Shown in pieces: positions 1-6,603 of a DNA stretch of 7,815 bases; position 1 is the stretch's first letter, and every line of letters starts with the position of its first letter. Source of the stretch: an uncultured Bacteroidales bacterium (GTDB taxonomy: Bacteria > Bacteroidota > Bacteroidia > Bacteroidales > Muribaculaceae); the NCBI GenBank assembly GCA_947177325.1, contig CAMWUH010000089.1, positions 1 through 7,815 on the forward strand, given 5' to 3'. The position numbers and the translations under genes are program-made. The notes below the pieces were generated by a model that was not told the DNA's origin, did no database searches, and saw only the letters and a list, made by a program, of their open reading frames with translations.

Positions 1-89
1 GACAAATTCTGTACTCGGTTTTATAACACTTCAACCGACTTTTGCAGCTGACACAAAAATCTCTCGGCGATATGCGTCCTCAGTTTTAA

Positions 90-118
90 CAAATATTGGG
101 GAACCGGGTATAAACAAA
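90..118 (-). promoter_or_regulatory. Possible weak Bacteroidota promoter reading off the left edge
   Basis: On the minus strand a TTTG (115-118) is followed after 17 bp by AATATTTG (90-97). This differs from the phylum's TAnnTTTG -7 box at the first base, and the spacer is shorter than the usual 19-21 bp. It lies inside and just beyond the tRNA terminator, where a new transcription unit could start. Positions 1-89 contain no gene I can recognise. They would form the leader of a gene beyond the edge and include a short 6-bp stem (15-20 with 33-38, TCGGTT/AACCGA). This is inference from a partial motif match. Confidence 0.25.
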
Positions 119-146
119 AGCGAGCATAGAAAATCTATACTCGCTT
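112..146 (-). terminator. Rho-independent terminator of tRNA-Glu
   Basis: Read on the minus strand, the arms at 134-146 and 118-130 form a stem of up to 13 bp (AAGCGAGTATAGA / TCTATGCTCGCTT, one G-T wobble) around a 3-base loop. The 3' side runs into a T-rich tract (TTTTGTTT, 112-119). It starts only 11 bp after the mature tRNA 3' end, the expected place for the tRNA transcript to stop. On the plus strand the stem is flanked by fewer T residues, so minus-strand function is favoured. Confidence 0.75.
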
Positions 147-156
147 AGAATTCTTG

Positions 157-229
157 TAGCGAATCCGGGACTCGAACCCGGGTTTCCGCCGTGAGAGGGC
201 GGCGTGCTAGGCCACTACACTAAATCGCC
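157..229 (-). tRNA. tRNA-Glu (anticodon CUC)
   Basis: A 73-nt tRNA reads on the minus strand from 229 to 157. The D stem is GTG/CAC with a GG-containing loop. The anticodon stem CCGCC/GGCGG encloses the loop CTCTCAC, giving anticodon CUC, which reads GAG. The variable loop is AAAC and the T arm is CCGGG-TTCGAGT-CCCGG. The discriminator base is A73 and CCA is not encoded (CAA follows), so CCA must be added after transcription. The acceptor stem GGCGATT/ATTCGCT has a G1-U72 wobble and a U6-U67 mismatch; the other five pairs are canonical. Because base 34 is C, this tRNA cannot receive the U34 2-thio group made by MnmA encoded nearby; that needs the UUC isoacceptor, which is not in this window. 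It has its own promoter and terminator. Confidence 0.95.
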
Positions 230-267
230 ATAATGCTGTCGGTCACTCCCCTTCGGGAATTACAATG

Positions 268-298
268 CAAATTTACCGATTTTTTTTGTTTCAGCAAA
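268..298 (-). promoter_or_regulatory. Promoter of tRNA-Glu (TTTG / TAAATTTG)
   Basis: The minus strand shows TTTG (295-298), a 19-bp spacer, and TAAATTTG (268-275). This exactly matches the Bacteroidota housekeeping sigma consensus TTTG-N19-21-TAnnTTTG. Transcription should start a few bases downstream, near 261-264, giving a ~33-nt leader before the tRNA 5' end at 229. The leader contains a small 4-bp hairpin (247-258). The -33 element begins about 40 bp beyond the comF stop codon, so the tRNA is probably transcribed independently of that operon. Confidence 0.75.
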
Positions 299-310
299 TA
301 TTATGAATGA

Positions 311-339
311 AATTTTTTAATCAGACAGTTTAAAAAATT
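311..339. repeat. AT-only perfect inverted repeat at the comF stop
   Basis: AATTTTTTAA (311-320) and TTAAAAAATT (330-339) are perfect 10-base inverted copies separated by 9 bases. The repeat overlaps the first two bases of the comF TAA stop codon (338-340 on the plus strand). It could act as a weak bidirectional terminator or as a 3'-end stabilising hairpin for the gene train. The stem has no G-C pairs and no long U run follows it on the minus strand, so it is not a convincing rho-independent terminator. Confidence 0.4.
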
Positions 340-1033
340 ATTCCGCATGGGTTGCAGCGAGAGTGAAAACCGATAATTTTACAGAAGGCTCGGCAGTTTT
401 CAGCGCTTTAAGGCATGAGAGCATTGTCGAGCCGGTGGTGATAATATCGTCGATGACAAGAATATGTTTATCTGCAAGTTCCTCCGGATAAGTTACATAG
501 GCAATATTAGAGGCGTTGGCAGCGCGCTGTGTCGCACTCTTGCGGGTTTGGGTTGAATGGCGGCGCATACGCAGATTATCGGCAATCGGGATGCCGGTTA
601 CTGACGAAACTCCCAGCGCTATCTCCTCGGCTTGATTATAACCGCGTTTAAGAAATTTGGTAATATGTAGCGGCACAGGCATTAAAATATCAATTCCATT
701 GAAAAAATCCAATCCTAACTCATTAGCGAAATCACGGCCGAGGTGGCGCGCAATCTCTGGTGATTGATTGTATTTAGCGGTCTGGAGCATGCGAGCATAG
801 GGATTGTCGCGAAAATAGTGAAACCACGCGGCAGCTTTATCGATTGGGAGACCGGGAGTTGCCAAACGTTGATGAATTTCGTTGAAAGGCTCGGAGTGAA
901 AATTTGTCCGGGGAAGATTAAGCCGACAGGTCAGGCACATGGTTTCTTCACCATCAACCAGAGAGTTACCGCACACATGGCAATTGTTGGGAAATATTAT
1001 ATTCAAAAATTGATTTATAATGCTGATTGCCAT
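338..1033 (-). CDS. comF: ComF-family phosphoribosyltransferase-like protein
   Basis: A 231-residue protein of the ComFC/GntX family. These proteins join an N-terminal zinc finger to a type I phosphoribosyltransferase (PRTase) domain; ComFC is needed for DNA uptake and transformation in naturally competent bacteria, but its role in Bacteroidota is not established. Visible here: four cysteines in two CxxC pairs (C18, C21, C33, C36) after the family-like start ...FLNIIFPNNC; the signature MPVPLH...KRGYNQAEEIA at about 118-139; and the PRPP-binding loop ILVIDDIITTGST at 191-203 with its DD pair and TTGST. Length is normal for the family. The ATG at 1033 is the only in-frame start: an in-frame TGA lies upstream inside the gap and no other ATG occurs. 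There is no Shine-Dalgarno sequence. It is the last gene of the minus-strand train, 43 bp after the TPR gene. The function in competence is inferred from homology only; no other competence genes are in the window. Confidence 0.88.
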   Translation of the reverse strand: MAISIINQFLNIIFPNNCHVCGNSLVDGEETMCLTCRLNLPRTNFHSEPFNEIHQRLATPGLPIDKAAAWFHYFRDNPYARMLQTAKYNQSPEIARHLGRDFANELGLDFFNGIDILMPVPLHITKFLKRGYNQAEEIALGVSSVTGIPIADNLRMRRHSTQTRKSATQRAANASNIAYVTYPEELADKHILVIDDIITTGSTMLSCLKALKTAEPSVKLSVFTLAATHAE

Positions 1034-1076
1034 TGGGTCGTGGAGGAGAGTTAAATCGTTGACATTGTAGGGTCAG

Positions 1077-2669
1077 TTATTCAAAGAGATGGGCGTTAGC
1101 TGACAATAGTTGCGAAAATCTGTTGTCGGATCTTAGAGGAGCAACGTTGAGATTGGCTAAATCGGAATATTTCCAATCATAGAGCGAGGCGTAGCCTTGT
1201 TGAAGTGCAATTCTCATCATTTCAAAGGCAGAGTCAATATCACCGAGTTGGGCATAGAGGCAAGCAGCAAGATAATGGGCTCGGCCATCGATATCGGCAG
1301 TTTGCAGCAAGCCGTTCTCAAGCCATTGGCGAGCTTGCTCGTTATCATTCATAGCTTGTAGAGCAAAACCGCGAAGGGAGTTGATTGATTGGGGGTAATC
1401 AGTCAGATCAGCGGCTTGAGTGAGGAAATTCTTTCCTTCTACTTCCATGTGGAGTTTCCCCGACAACAACCAGCCACGCACAAGCGGAAGGAGAGGATCG
1501 GCAGGTGCATTGAGTGCAGCTTCGCCCAGGAGGTTGGAGGCATCGCTGAATTTTTCAAGTGAAATATCGCAATAGGCTTCTTCAATGAGGGCAGAATTGA
1601 GGTGAGGTTTTTTTTGATGAGCCAGTTGAGCCGATTCAAGAGCTACATTATAATTGCCGAGGGCGCGGTGAATACGCGCTCTGATAATATAGTAGGGGGC
1701 GTTATCGGCTCCGGCTCCAATAGCGCGATTAACACAATCGAGAGCCTTGGTGTATTGGCAAAGATTGTAATAACATTCGGCCATAGATGCGTAGACGCCG
1801 GCGTTGGAAATGCCATGACGGTCGATAAGAGTCTGATAATCAGTTAATGCAGGCAGATAATTATAATGTGCCTGCGCAATTGAGGCGCGCAAGTAGGTAT
1901 AAAGCCCGTTGTCGGGGGCTTGGTTGATAGCAGAGGAAAGAGAGGTGATAACAGCATTGTAATCAACATGGCTCATCTCAACAATGTCGCGAAGAGCTTT
2001 CTTATTGTCTTTATCAACAGCGATGGCCATGACGAGGTCGTCGACTGCACCAACGTTGTTGCCTAACATTCGTCGCACGGATGCGCGGCGCGTGTAAGCC
2101 TCACTGCTGGATGGATACATGGCTACCGCTTCATCAACCAATTCGTTTGCGAGGCCGAGATTGTTTTCTTTAACTGCGACGCGAGCCTGGCCAATGAGCG
2201 CCTCCAACGAGCGATTGTGGCGTCGCTGAAGCGCTTTGTAATCCTCTTTGGCAGCAGTGTAGTTGCCTAAAAGAAATTCAGTGTTGGCTTTCTGATATAA
2301 TAATGTGTAGGACGACGGATCGAGTTGAGAAGCCTTGTCTAAGTCAGGAAGCGCCAGTTGGGGCTTGTCTGTCATTAAATAAATGTTGGCTCGCAGCGAG
2401 TAGGCTTGCATAAGCAGGTCAGAGTCTTTTGCCGGTATCAACTGAATTGCCCGGTCGATGTCGGCCAAGGCACGATTGTATTGGTTTTGACCGTAGAAAT
2501 GAAATGCGCGGCGAAAAAGCACATTGAAGTTATCGGGATTTTGACGGAGTTCATCGTCGTAAACTTTAAGCACGGCGTTTGAAACCTGTGTCTGAACAGA
2601 TTGAGCTGTTAAGATTTGACAAATCGAGAGCAAGTAGAAAGCAGAGAAAAGAAATCGTAGGAATTTCAT
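1077..2669 (-). CDS. Exported tetratricopeptide repeat (TPR) protein
   Basis: A 530-residue protein with an N-terminal signal peptide (about 1-22: charged MKFLR, hydrophobic core, probable cleavage after T-A22). No good lipobox surrounds C17, so it is more likely periplasmic than a lipoprotein. Nearly all the rest is helical TPR repeats. Clear units lie near 47-80, 88-118, 122-150, 189-220, 291-322, 325-356 and 464-493, with the usual A/G pattern such as Y..A..D.DRAIQL.P. The C-terminus (about 496-522) has LYDW...DLANLNVAPLR...FSQLL, the end-of-group motif that commonly closes bacterial TPR arrays. TPRs bind proteins; no catalytic domain is visible and the partner is unknown. Its ATG overlaps the rsmE stop codon (ATGA, 2666-2669), which suggests translational coupling. 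I cannot assign a specific function. Confidence 0.9.
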   Translation of the reverse strand: MKFLRFLFSAFYLLSICQILTAQSVQTQVSNAVLKVYDDELRQNPDNFNVLFRRAFHFYGQNQYNRALADIDRAIQLIPAKDSDLLMQAYSLRANIYLMTDKPQLALPDLDKASQLDPSSYTLLYQKANTEFLLGNYTAAKEDYKALQRRHNRSLEALIGQARVAVKENNLGLANELVDEAVAMYPSSSEAYTRRASVRRMLGNNVGAVDDLVMAIAVDKDNKKALRDIVEMSHVDYNAVITSLSSAINQAPDNGLYTYLRASIAQAHYNYLPALTDYQTLIDRHGISNAGVYASMAECYYNLCQYTKALDCVNRAIGAGADNAPYYIIRARIHRALGNYNVALESAQLAHQKKPHLNSALIEEAYCDISLEKFSDASNLLGEAALNAPADPLLPLVRGWLLSGKLHMEVEGKNFLTQAADLTDYPQSINSLRGFALQAMNDNEQARQWLENGLLQTADIDGRAHYLAACLYAQLGDIDSAFEMMRIALQQGYASLYDWKYSDLANLNVAPLRSDNRFSQLLSANAHLFE

Positions 2670-3385
2670 CGTGAGAGTTGATTTACGACATGAATAGTAG
2701 AGAGCGAATAAAGGGCAGCCGTTTCGGTGCGAAGGCGTGTGTCGCCAAGTGTTACGGCTTTAAAGCCGCTATCAAGAGTGGCTGAAATTTCGTCCGGCGA
2801 AAAGTCGCCTTCCGGGCCGATAAGCACGGTGGTGTCGCGCAAGGGTTGCAATTGCTCGGCCAACACTAATCGCTCGGTAATTTCATCGGAGCAGTAGCAT
2901 ACAAATTTTTGAGATTCAATGGCTGATTGCTCTTTTATAAATTGGCTTATCGGGGTCATGGGCTCAATGGTTGGTAGAGTGGCCTTGAGCGATTGTTTCA
3001 TTGCTGAAACTGCAATTTTTTGCAAGCGTTCGATTTTCAATTCTTTGCGCTCGGAGTGGCGGCAGAGGAGTGGCACAAAACGGTTGAAACCTATTTCAAC
3101 CATTTTCTCGATAAGCCATTCCATACGGTCGAGATGCTTGGTTGGCGCCACGGCAATAGTGATGTTGAACGGCCAATGAGGCAGCTGAGGCCGAGAGTCA
3201 ACTATCGATAGGAGAGTGCGCTTTTGGTGGGGCTCGGCAATGATGCAATCGTAAACGTTGCCTTTGCCGTCAACTACCTGCACACGGTCTCCGACGCCAA
3301 GACGCAACACGCGGATGGCGTGTTGCGAATCGCTTTCGGGGAGTATTGGATTCTCGGCTATATCAGGAGCGAAGAATTGAATCAT
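2666..3385 (-). CDS. rsmE: 16S rRNA (uracil-1498-N3)-methyltransferase RsmE
   Basis: RsmE is a SPOUT-class enzyme that uses S-adenosylmethionine to methylate N3 of U1498 in 16S rRNA of the 30S subunit. The 239-residue length is typical. The N-terminal PUA-like part shows QHAIRVLRLGVGDRV (21-35). The knotted SPOUT domain shows KHLDRMEWLIEKMVEIGF (83-100), the conserved segment MKQSLKATLP (129-138), the SAM-binding IGPEGDFSPDE (189-199), and the C-terminal LGDTRLRTETAAL (213-225). The IGPEGDF form replaces the IGPEGGF of E. coli; from memory this form is common in Bacteroidota. The start at 3385 is the only ATG giving a complete N-terminal domain and lies 12 bp after the nupG stop. The 3' end overlaps the TPR gene by 4 bp. 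Confidence 0.95.
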   Translation of the reverse strand: MIQFFAPDIAENPILPESDSQHAIRVLRLGVGDRVQVVDGKGNVYDCIIAEPHQKRTLLSIVDSRPQLPHWPFNITIAVAPTKHLDRMEWLIEKMVEIGFNRFVPLLCRHSERKELKIERLQKIAVSAMKQSLKATLPTIEPMTPISQFIKEQSAIESQKFVCYCSDEITERLVLAEQLQPLRDTTVLIGPEGDFSPDEISATLDSGFKAVTLGDTRLRTETAALYSLSTIHVVNQLSR

Positions 3386-3397
3386 TGTTATCGGGTT

Positions 3398-4759
3398 TTA
3401 TTCTTTGTTCAAAACAAATCCGGCCGGATCAGCTTCAGATGTTTCCGCCTCGCGGATTGATTCGGCTGAGGCGTTTTTATGGGGATTTTTAAAGATGAAA
3501 AAGAACAAAATCGCAACAACCAAAGCGTAGGCAGCAAAGATGAGCCAAGCCGAGTGCCAGCCATGTTCGGTGGCAAGGGCCTGTTGCTCGGTAAAGAGCT
3601 GTCCCTCTTCGAGATGAATTTGAGGAACCAATTTATTTATTACTGCCTGAGCTCCGAGAGTGCCTACAGTAGCGCCAATGCCGTTAGTCATCAACATGAA
3701 CAGGCCTTGGGCTGATGAGCGGATTGAAATGTCGGTTTGCTGGTCAACGAATAATGAGCCTGAGACATTAAAGAAGTCGAAGGCGATGCCGTAAACTATA
3801 CATGAGATAATCAACCAGGCGATGCCGGGCACATGAGTATCGCCGATGCCGAAAAATCCGAAGCGCATCACCCATGCAACCATAGCCATAAGCATTACGA
3901 CCTTGATTCCATAGCGTTTCAGGAAGAAGGGTATGAGAAGGATACATAAAGTTTCAGACATTTGCGAGAAAGATATCAGCAAGTTGGCATTGTTGGCCCA
4001 GAATCCGCCGTGATAGTCGGGCATATTTTCAAAAGAGCCGATAAAAGGATTGGCAAAACCATTAGTTATCTGCAACGAAACGCCCAAGAGCATCGAGAAG
4101 ATAAAGAAGAAGGCCATCTGGCGATTCTTAAACAGTTTAAATGCATTCAAACCTAATGTTTCGGCGAGAGTGCGTTTTTTACCCCCTTTATTTACGGGGC
4201 AATCAGGCATTGAAAGCACGTAGCCGGCCATCATGAAGGAGAAAATTGCCGATGTAATCAATTGGTCGTTCGATACTTGAAAGTTAGTGAAGTTAACGAA
4301 CAACATAGCGCAGATAAAACCGATAGTGCCAAAGACGCGAATAGGCGGGAAGTGCTTCACACTGTCTAATCCGGCTTTATCCAAGGCAGTATAAGCTACG
4401 GAATTGGCCAGGCCGATGGTAGGCATGAAGAAGGCTACGGCTATGGTGTAAAGAGTGAAAAGCGGCGCAAACTCAACTGTAGAGGTCAGCTCGGTGTAGA
4501 AGAAAGCAGCCGACATTGCCAGACCTGAGAGTAGCTGACAAATCGACAGCACCTTTTGTGCAGCCAGGAAGCGGTCAGCGACAGCGCCGATAATAGCCGG
4601 CATAAAAATTGAAACGATGCCCTGGATAGCGTAGAACCAGCCGATGTATCCGGCCATGTCAATGTTGCTGAGATAGCGGCCAAGTGATGTCAGATAAGCT
4701 CCCCAAACGGCAAATTCGAGGAAGTTCATTAAGGCCAGGCGTGTTTTGATGAATCTCAT
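3398..4759 (-). CDS. nupG: NupG-like nucleoside:H+ symporter (MFS)
   Basis: A 453-residue inner-membrane transporter of the major facilitator superfamily, nucleoside:H+ symporter family, predicted to import nucleosides using the proton gradient. About 12 hydrophobic segments are visible, the first at about 8-28 and the last at about 400-425. Similarity to E. coli NupG/XapB as I remember them is strong: FPPIRVFGTIGF (137-148), FFIFSMLLG...LQITN (218-233), SQMSETLCIL.IPFFLKRYGIK (265-286), YGIAFDFFNVSGSLFV (323-338) and SSAQGLFMLMTNG (348-360). Residues R141, Q230, N233, Q266, E269 and D328 lie in those conserved segments; their E. coli counterparts have been linked to nucleoside binding or proton coupling (from memory). 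The hydrophilic C-terminal tail after ~426 is family-variable. It lies 58 bp after the nuclease gene, the widest gap in the train, in which I see no promoter or terminator. Substrate range (purine or pyrimidine nucleosides) cannot be read from sequence. Confidence 0.92.
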   Translation of the reverse strand: MRFIKTRLALMNFLEFAVWGAYLTSLGRYLSNIDMAGYIGWFYAIQGIVSIFMPAIIGAVADRFLAAQKVLSICQLLSGLAMSAAFFYTELTSTVEFAPLFTLYTIAVAFFMPTIGLANSVAYTALDKAGLDSVKHFPPIRVFGTIGFICAMLFVNFTNFQVSNDQLITSAIFSFMMAGYVLSMPDCPVNKGGKKRTLAETLGLNAFKLFKNRQMAFFFIFSMLLGVSLQITNGFANPFIGSFENMPDYHGGFWANNANLLISFSQMSETLCILLIPFFLKRYGIKVVMLMAMVAWVMRFGFFGIGDTHVPGIAWLIISCIVYGIAFDFFNVSGSLFVDQQTDISIRSSAQGLFMLMTNGIGATVGTLGAQAVINKLVPQIHLEEGQLFTEQQALATEHGWHSAWLIFAAYALVVAILFFFIFKNPHKNASAESIREAETSEADPAGFVLNKE

Positions 4760-4817
4760 GGTAAAATAATATGGTATGTGGTGTTGATTAGATTTATTTC
4801 GGGATTAATAGGGGAGA

Positions 4818-5471
4818 TTACTTTTGGTCGGCACGTTTCTTATTGAGGATTTCCTGCACACGAGCCGCTTCTTCATATTCTTCGTTTTCAACCAATTTGG
4901 CTATTGTGCGTTCAAGCTCCTCAATGGTGTAAGCCTCCAGACGCGGGTGTCGTGTGGATTTGGGTTGAGAGAGGTTTGGCTCAGGTCGATTCGGTTTTTC
5001 TTCAGATGACAGTTCGGCGTCGTCGTCATCGTCGTCATCGGTTGTCTCACTCGGTTCTTCCTGCATGATAAAGCCTGTTTCGGCCAAAATTTCAGGGGTT
5101 GTGTAAATAGGAGCCTCGGTGCGCATTGCAATGGCAATTGCATCAGAAGTGCGAGCGTCGAGCACCACTGTGTTATTTCCGTCGCTGAAAGTCATTTCTG
5201 AAGAGAAAATGCCGTCTTCAAACTTATAGATAAACACCTTTTTAAGCTCGATGCCGAAAGCGTGGGTGAAAGTGTCGAAAAGGTCGTGGGTCATAGGGCG
5301 GGGAGGCTTGATGCCTTCAACCGCAATTGCTATTGATTGTGCTTCGGCCGGCCCGATTATGACCGGGATACGATATGGCCCGTCGATTTGGGCTAATATC
5401 AGGGCGAAAGCCCCGCTTTGGAGTTGTGATTGTGAGATTCCGTAAACTCTCAATGGAATTTTATCTTTCAT
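4818..5471 (-). CDS. Bifunctional nuclease (BFN/DUF151) protein with C-terminal UVR motif
   Basis: A 217-residue two-domain protein. Residues about 1-135 match the BFN (DUF151) domain: RVYGISQSQLQSGAFALIL, then VIIGPAEAQSIAIAVEG (37-53), RPMTHDLF (58-65) and LDARTSDAIAIAMRTEAPIY (104-123). Plant members of this family have both RNase and DNase activity; bacterial roles are poorly known. Residues 145-151 are seven consecutive aspartates that open a polar linker (about 138-178) rich in E, P, S and N. The C-terminus, IEELERTIAKLVENEEYEEAARVQEIL (about 183-209), is a UVR motif, the helical hairpin that mediates UvrB-UvrC contact and is also found in Clp/McsA-type proteins; it implies a protein partner. 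Such BFN-UVR fusions are familiar in Bacteroidota. It follows mnmA by 36 bp. Nuclease activity is inferred from family only. Confidence 0.9.
   Translation of the reverse strand: MKDKIPLRVYGISQSQLQSGAFALILAQIDGPYRIPVIIGPAEAQSIAIAVEGIKPPRPMTHDLFDTFTHAFGIELKKVFIYKFEDGIFSSEMTFSDGNNTVVLDARTSDAIAIAMRTEAPIYTTPEILAETGFIMQEEPSETTDDDDDDDAELSSEEKPNRPEPNLSQPKSTRHPRLEAYTIEELERTIAKLVENEEYEEAARVQEILNKKRADQK
5019..5039 (-). repeat. In-frame GAY triplet repeat encoding Asp7
   Basis: On the minus strand seven aspartate codons run GAT GAC GAC GAT GAC GAC GAC, in effect a 9-bp unit repeated twice plus one triplet. The tract lies inside the linker between the BFN domain and the UVR motif. Triplet repeats of this kind may change in number by slippage without breaking the frame. 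Confidence 0.8.
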
Positions 5472-5507
5472 AGCTGTAGTGAGTTGAAGCCATTAGATAA
5501 TAGATGT

Positions 5508-6593
5508 CTATTCATAGTCAGGATTCTGACCTGTGATGATGCCGGAGCCATAGCAAATGTGACTATTGCGATCGTAGACAACGGCAAATTGTCCGGGTGC
5601 AATACCTTGCACAGGCTCATCGGAGTGGATCACATACTGGTCGTCGCCAAGATGACGAATAGTAGCGTTAGTGAAATTGGGCGCGTGTCGATTTTTGAAT
5701 GTAATTTCAATCGGATTGGTGGTGTCGGGCCACGGGTTGCGTGTGATAAAGTGCATCTCGGCGAGGTGAAGTATTCGGCCATACTGTTTGGCTGTGTCAA
5801 ATCCCTGCGAAACGTAGATTACATTATCATGCACATTCTTCTTTACGACATACCAAGGACCACCCGACAGGCCGAGACCTTTACGCTGGCCAATGGTATG
5901 GAACCAAAAGCCCCGGTGAGTGCCGAGTTTCTTTCCGGTTTCCAATTCAATTATCGGGCCGGGTTTTTCGCCCAATTCATTGCGAATAAATTCGTTGTAA
6001 TCAATTTTGCCAAGGAAGCAAATGCCTTGTGAATCTTTACGATAGGCATTAGGCATGCGGGTTTCGATTGCGATTTCTCTTACGCGGGATTTAGGAATAT
6101 CACCCAGGGGGAAGATAAGATGAGCGAGTTGTTCACGAGAAATCTGAGCGAGGAAATCCGTTTGATCTTTGACGGGGTCAACTGCAGTAGTGAGCCATTT
6201 TTCGCCGTCGATAATGGCTGTTGATGCGTAGTGGCCGGTAGCGGTCAAGTCAAATTCATGTCCCCAACGCTGCTCAAAAAATCCGAATTTTATCATTTTG
6301 TTGCACATGATATCGGGATTGGGAGTTAGGCCGGCACGCACCGTGCGCAGAGCATATTCCATAACATTATCCCAATATTCCTGATGCAAAGAAACGACGT
6401 CAAACGGGAGATTAAATTTTTTTGCAATGAAGGAACACATTTCAATGTCTTCCTCAGCCGAGCAATCGCCGCGGCCGTCGTTCATGCCTATCCTTATATA
6501 AAAAAGGTGGAGGTCATGGCCTTGCTGAAGCAACTGATGAGTGGCTACAGCACTGTCAACGCCACCTGAAATTAGCATTGCAATTTTACTCAT
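5508..6593 (-). CDS. mnmA: tRNA-specific 2-thiouridylase MnmA
   Basis: MnmA activates U34 of tRNA-Lys, tRNA-Glu(UUC) and tRNA-Gln with ATP and installs sulfur from a persulfide relay, giving 2-thiouridine for accurate reading of A/G-ending codons. The 361-residue length is normal. Visible: the PP-loop SGGVDS at 9-14; the first catalytic cysteine in NPDIMCNKMIKF (C97); TATGHYA at 117-123; KDQTDFL at 142-148, where E. coli has KDQSYFL; the second catalytic cysteine in DSQGICFLG (C192); HTIGQRKGLGL (232-242); and the C-terminal barrel with EPVQGIAPGQFAVVY (326-340). Two further cysteines (C44, C53) lie in the insert GRGDCSAEEDIEMC. Bacteroidota often carry two mnmA paralogues; from sequence alone I cannot say which copy this is. 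The start ATG at 6593 puts the PP-loop at the usual distance from the N-terminus. It lies 10 bp after the thioredoxin-like gene. Confidence 0.96.
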   Translation of the reverse strand: MSKIAMLISGGVDSAVATHQLLQQGHDLHLFYIRIGMNDGRGDCSAEEDIEMCSFIAKKFNLPFDVVSLHQEYWDNVMEYALRTVRAGLTPNPDIMCNKMIKFGFFEQRWGHEFDLTATGHYASTAIIDGEKWLTTAVDPVKDQTDFLAQISREQLAHLIFPLGDIPKSRVREIAIETRMPNAYRKDSQGICFLGKIDYNEFIRNELGEKPGPIIELETGKKLGTHRGFWFHTIGQRKGLGLSGGPWYVVKKNVHDNVIYVSQGFDTAKQYGRILHLAEMHFITRNPWPDTTNPIEITFKNRHAPNFTNATIRHLGDDQYVIHSDEPVQGIAPGQFAVVYDRNSHICYGSGIITGQNPDYE

Positions 6594-6603
6594 AGCTTAA
6601 AAA

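Noticed and set aside
2..148. Open frame entering from the left edge on the plus strand (48 codons)
   Set aside because: It runs through the tRNA terminator hairpin, has no recognisable protein pattern, and a similar stop-free run exists on the minus strand, so the openness is likely chance.
157..229. tRNA-Glu as an attachment site for an integrated element
   Set aside because: No second copy of the tRNA 3' end, no integrase and no foreign-looking genes are in the window.
764..1054. 96-codon plus-strand frame opposite comF
   Set aside because: It is a shadow of the ComF coding frame, which shows the zinc-finger cysteines and adjoining sequence in this stretch.
1077..2669. TPR protein as a lipoprotein (SusD-like or other surface protein)
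   Set aside because: C17 is preceded by LLSI, which is a poor lipobox, and the sequence is TPR throughout with no SusD-type features or neighbouring SusC gene.
4760..4817. Internal promoter or terminator in the nuclease-nupG gap
   Set aside because: No TAnnTTTG box with an upstream TTTG and no stem followed by T residues could be found on the minus strand.
5019..5039. Triplet repeat as part of a CRISPR or tandem-repeat array
   Set aside because: The repeats are 3-bp coding units within one gene, with no spacer structure. No CRISPR-like repeats occur anywhere in the window.
5484..6032. 182-codon open frame on the plus strand across mnmA
   Set aside because: It is antisense to mnmA, whose catalytic motifs are intact over the same bases. 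The product has no recognisable family pattern and no promoter precedes it.
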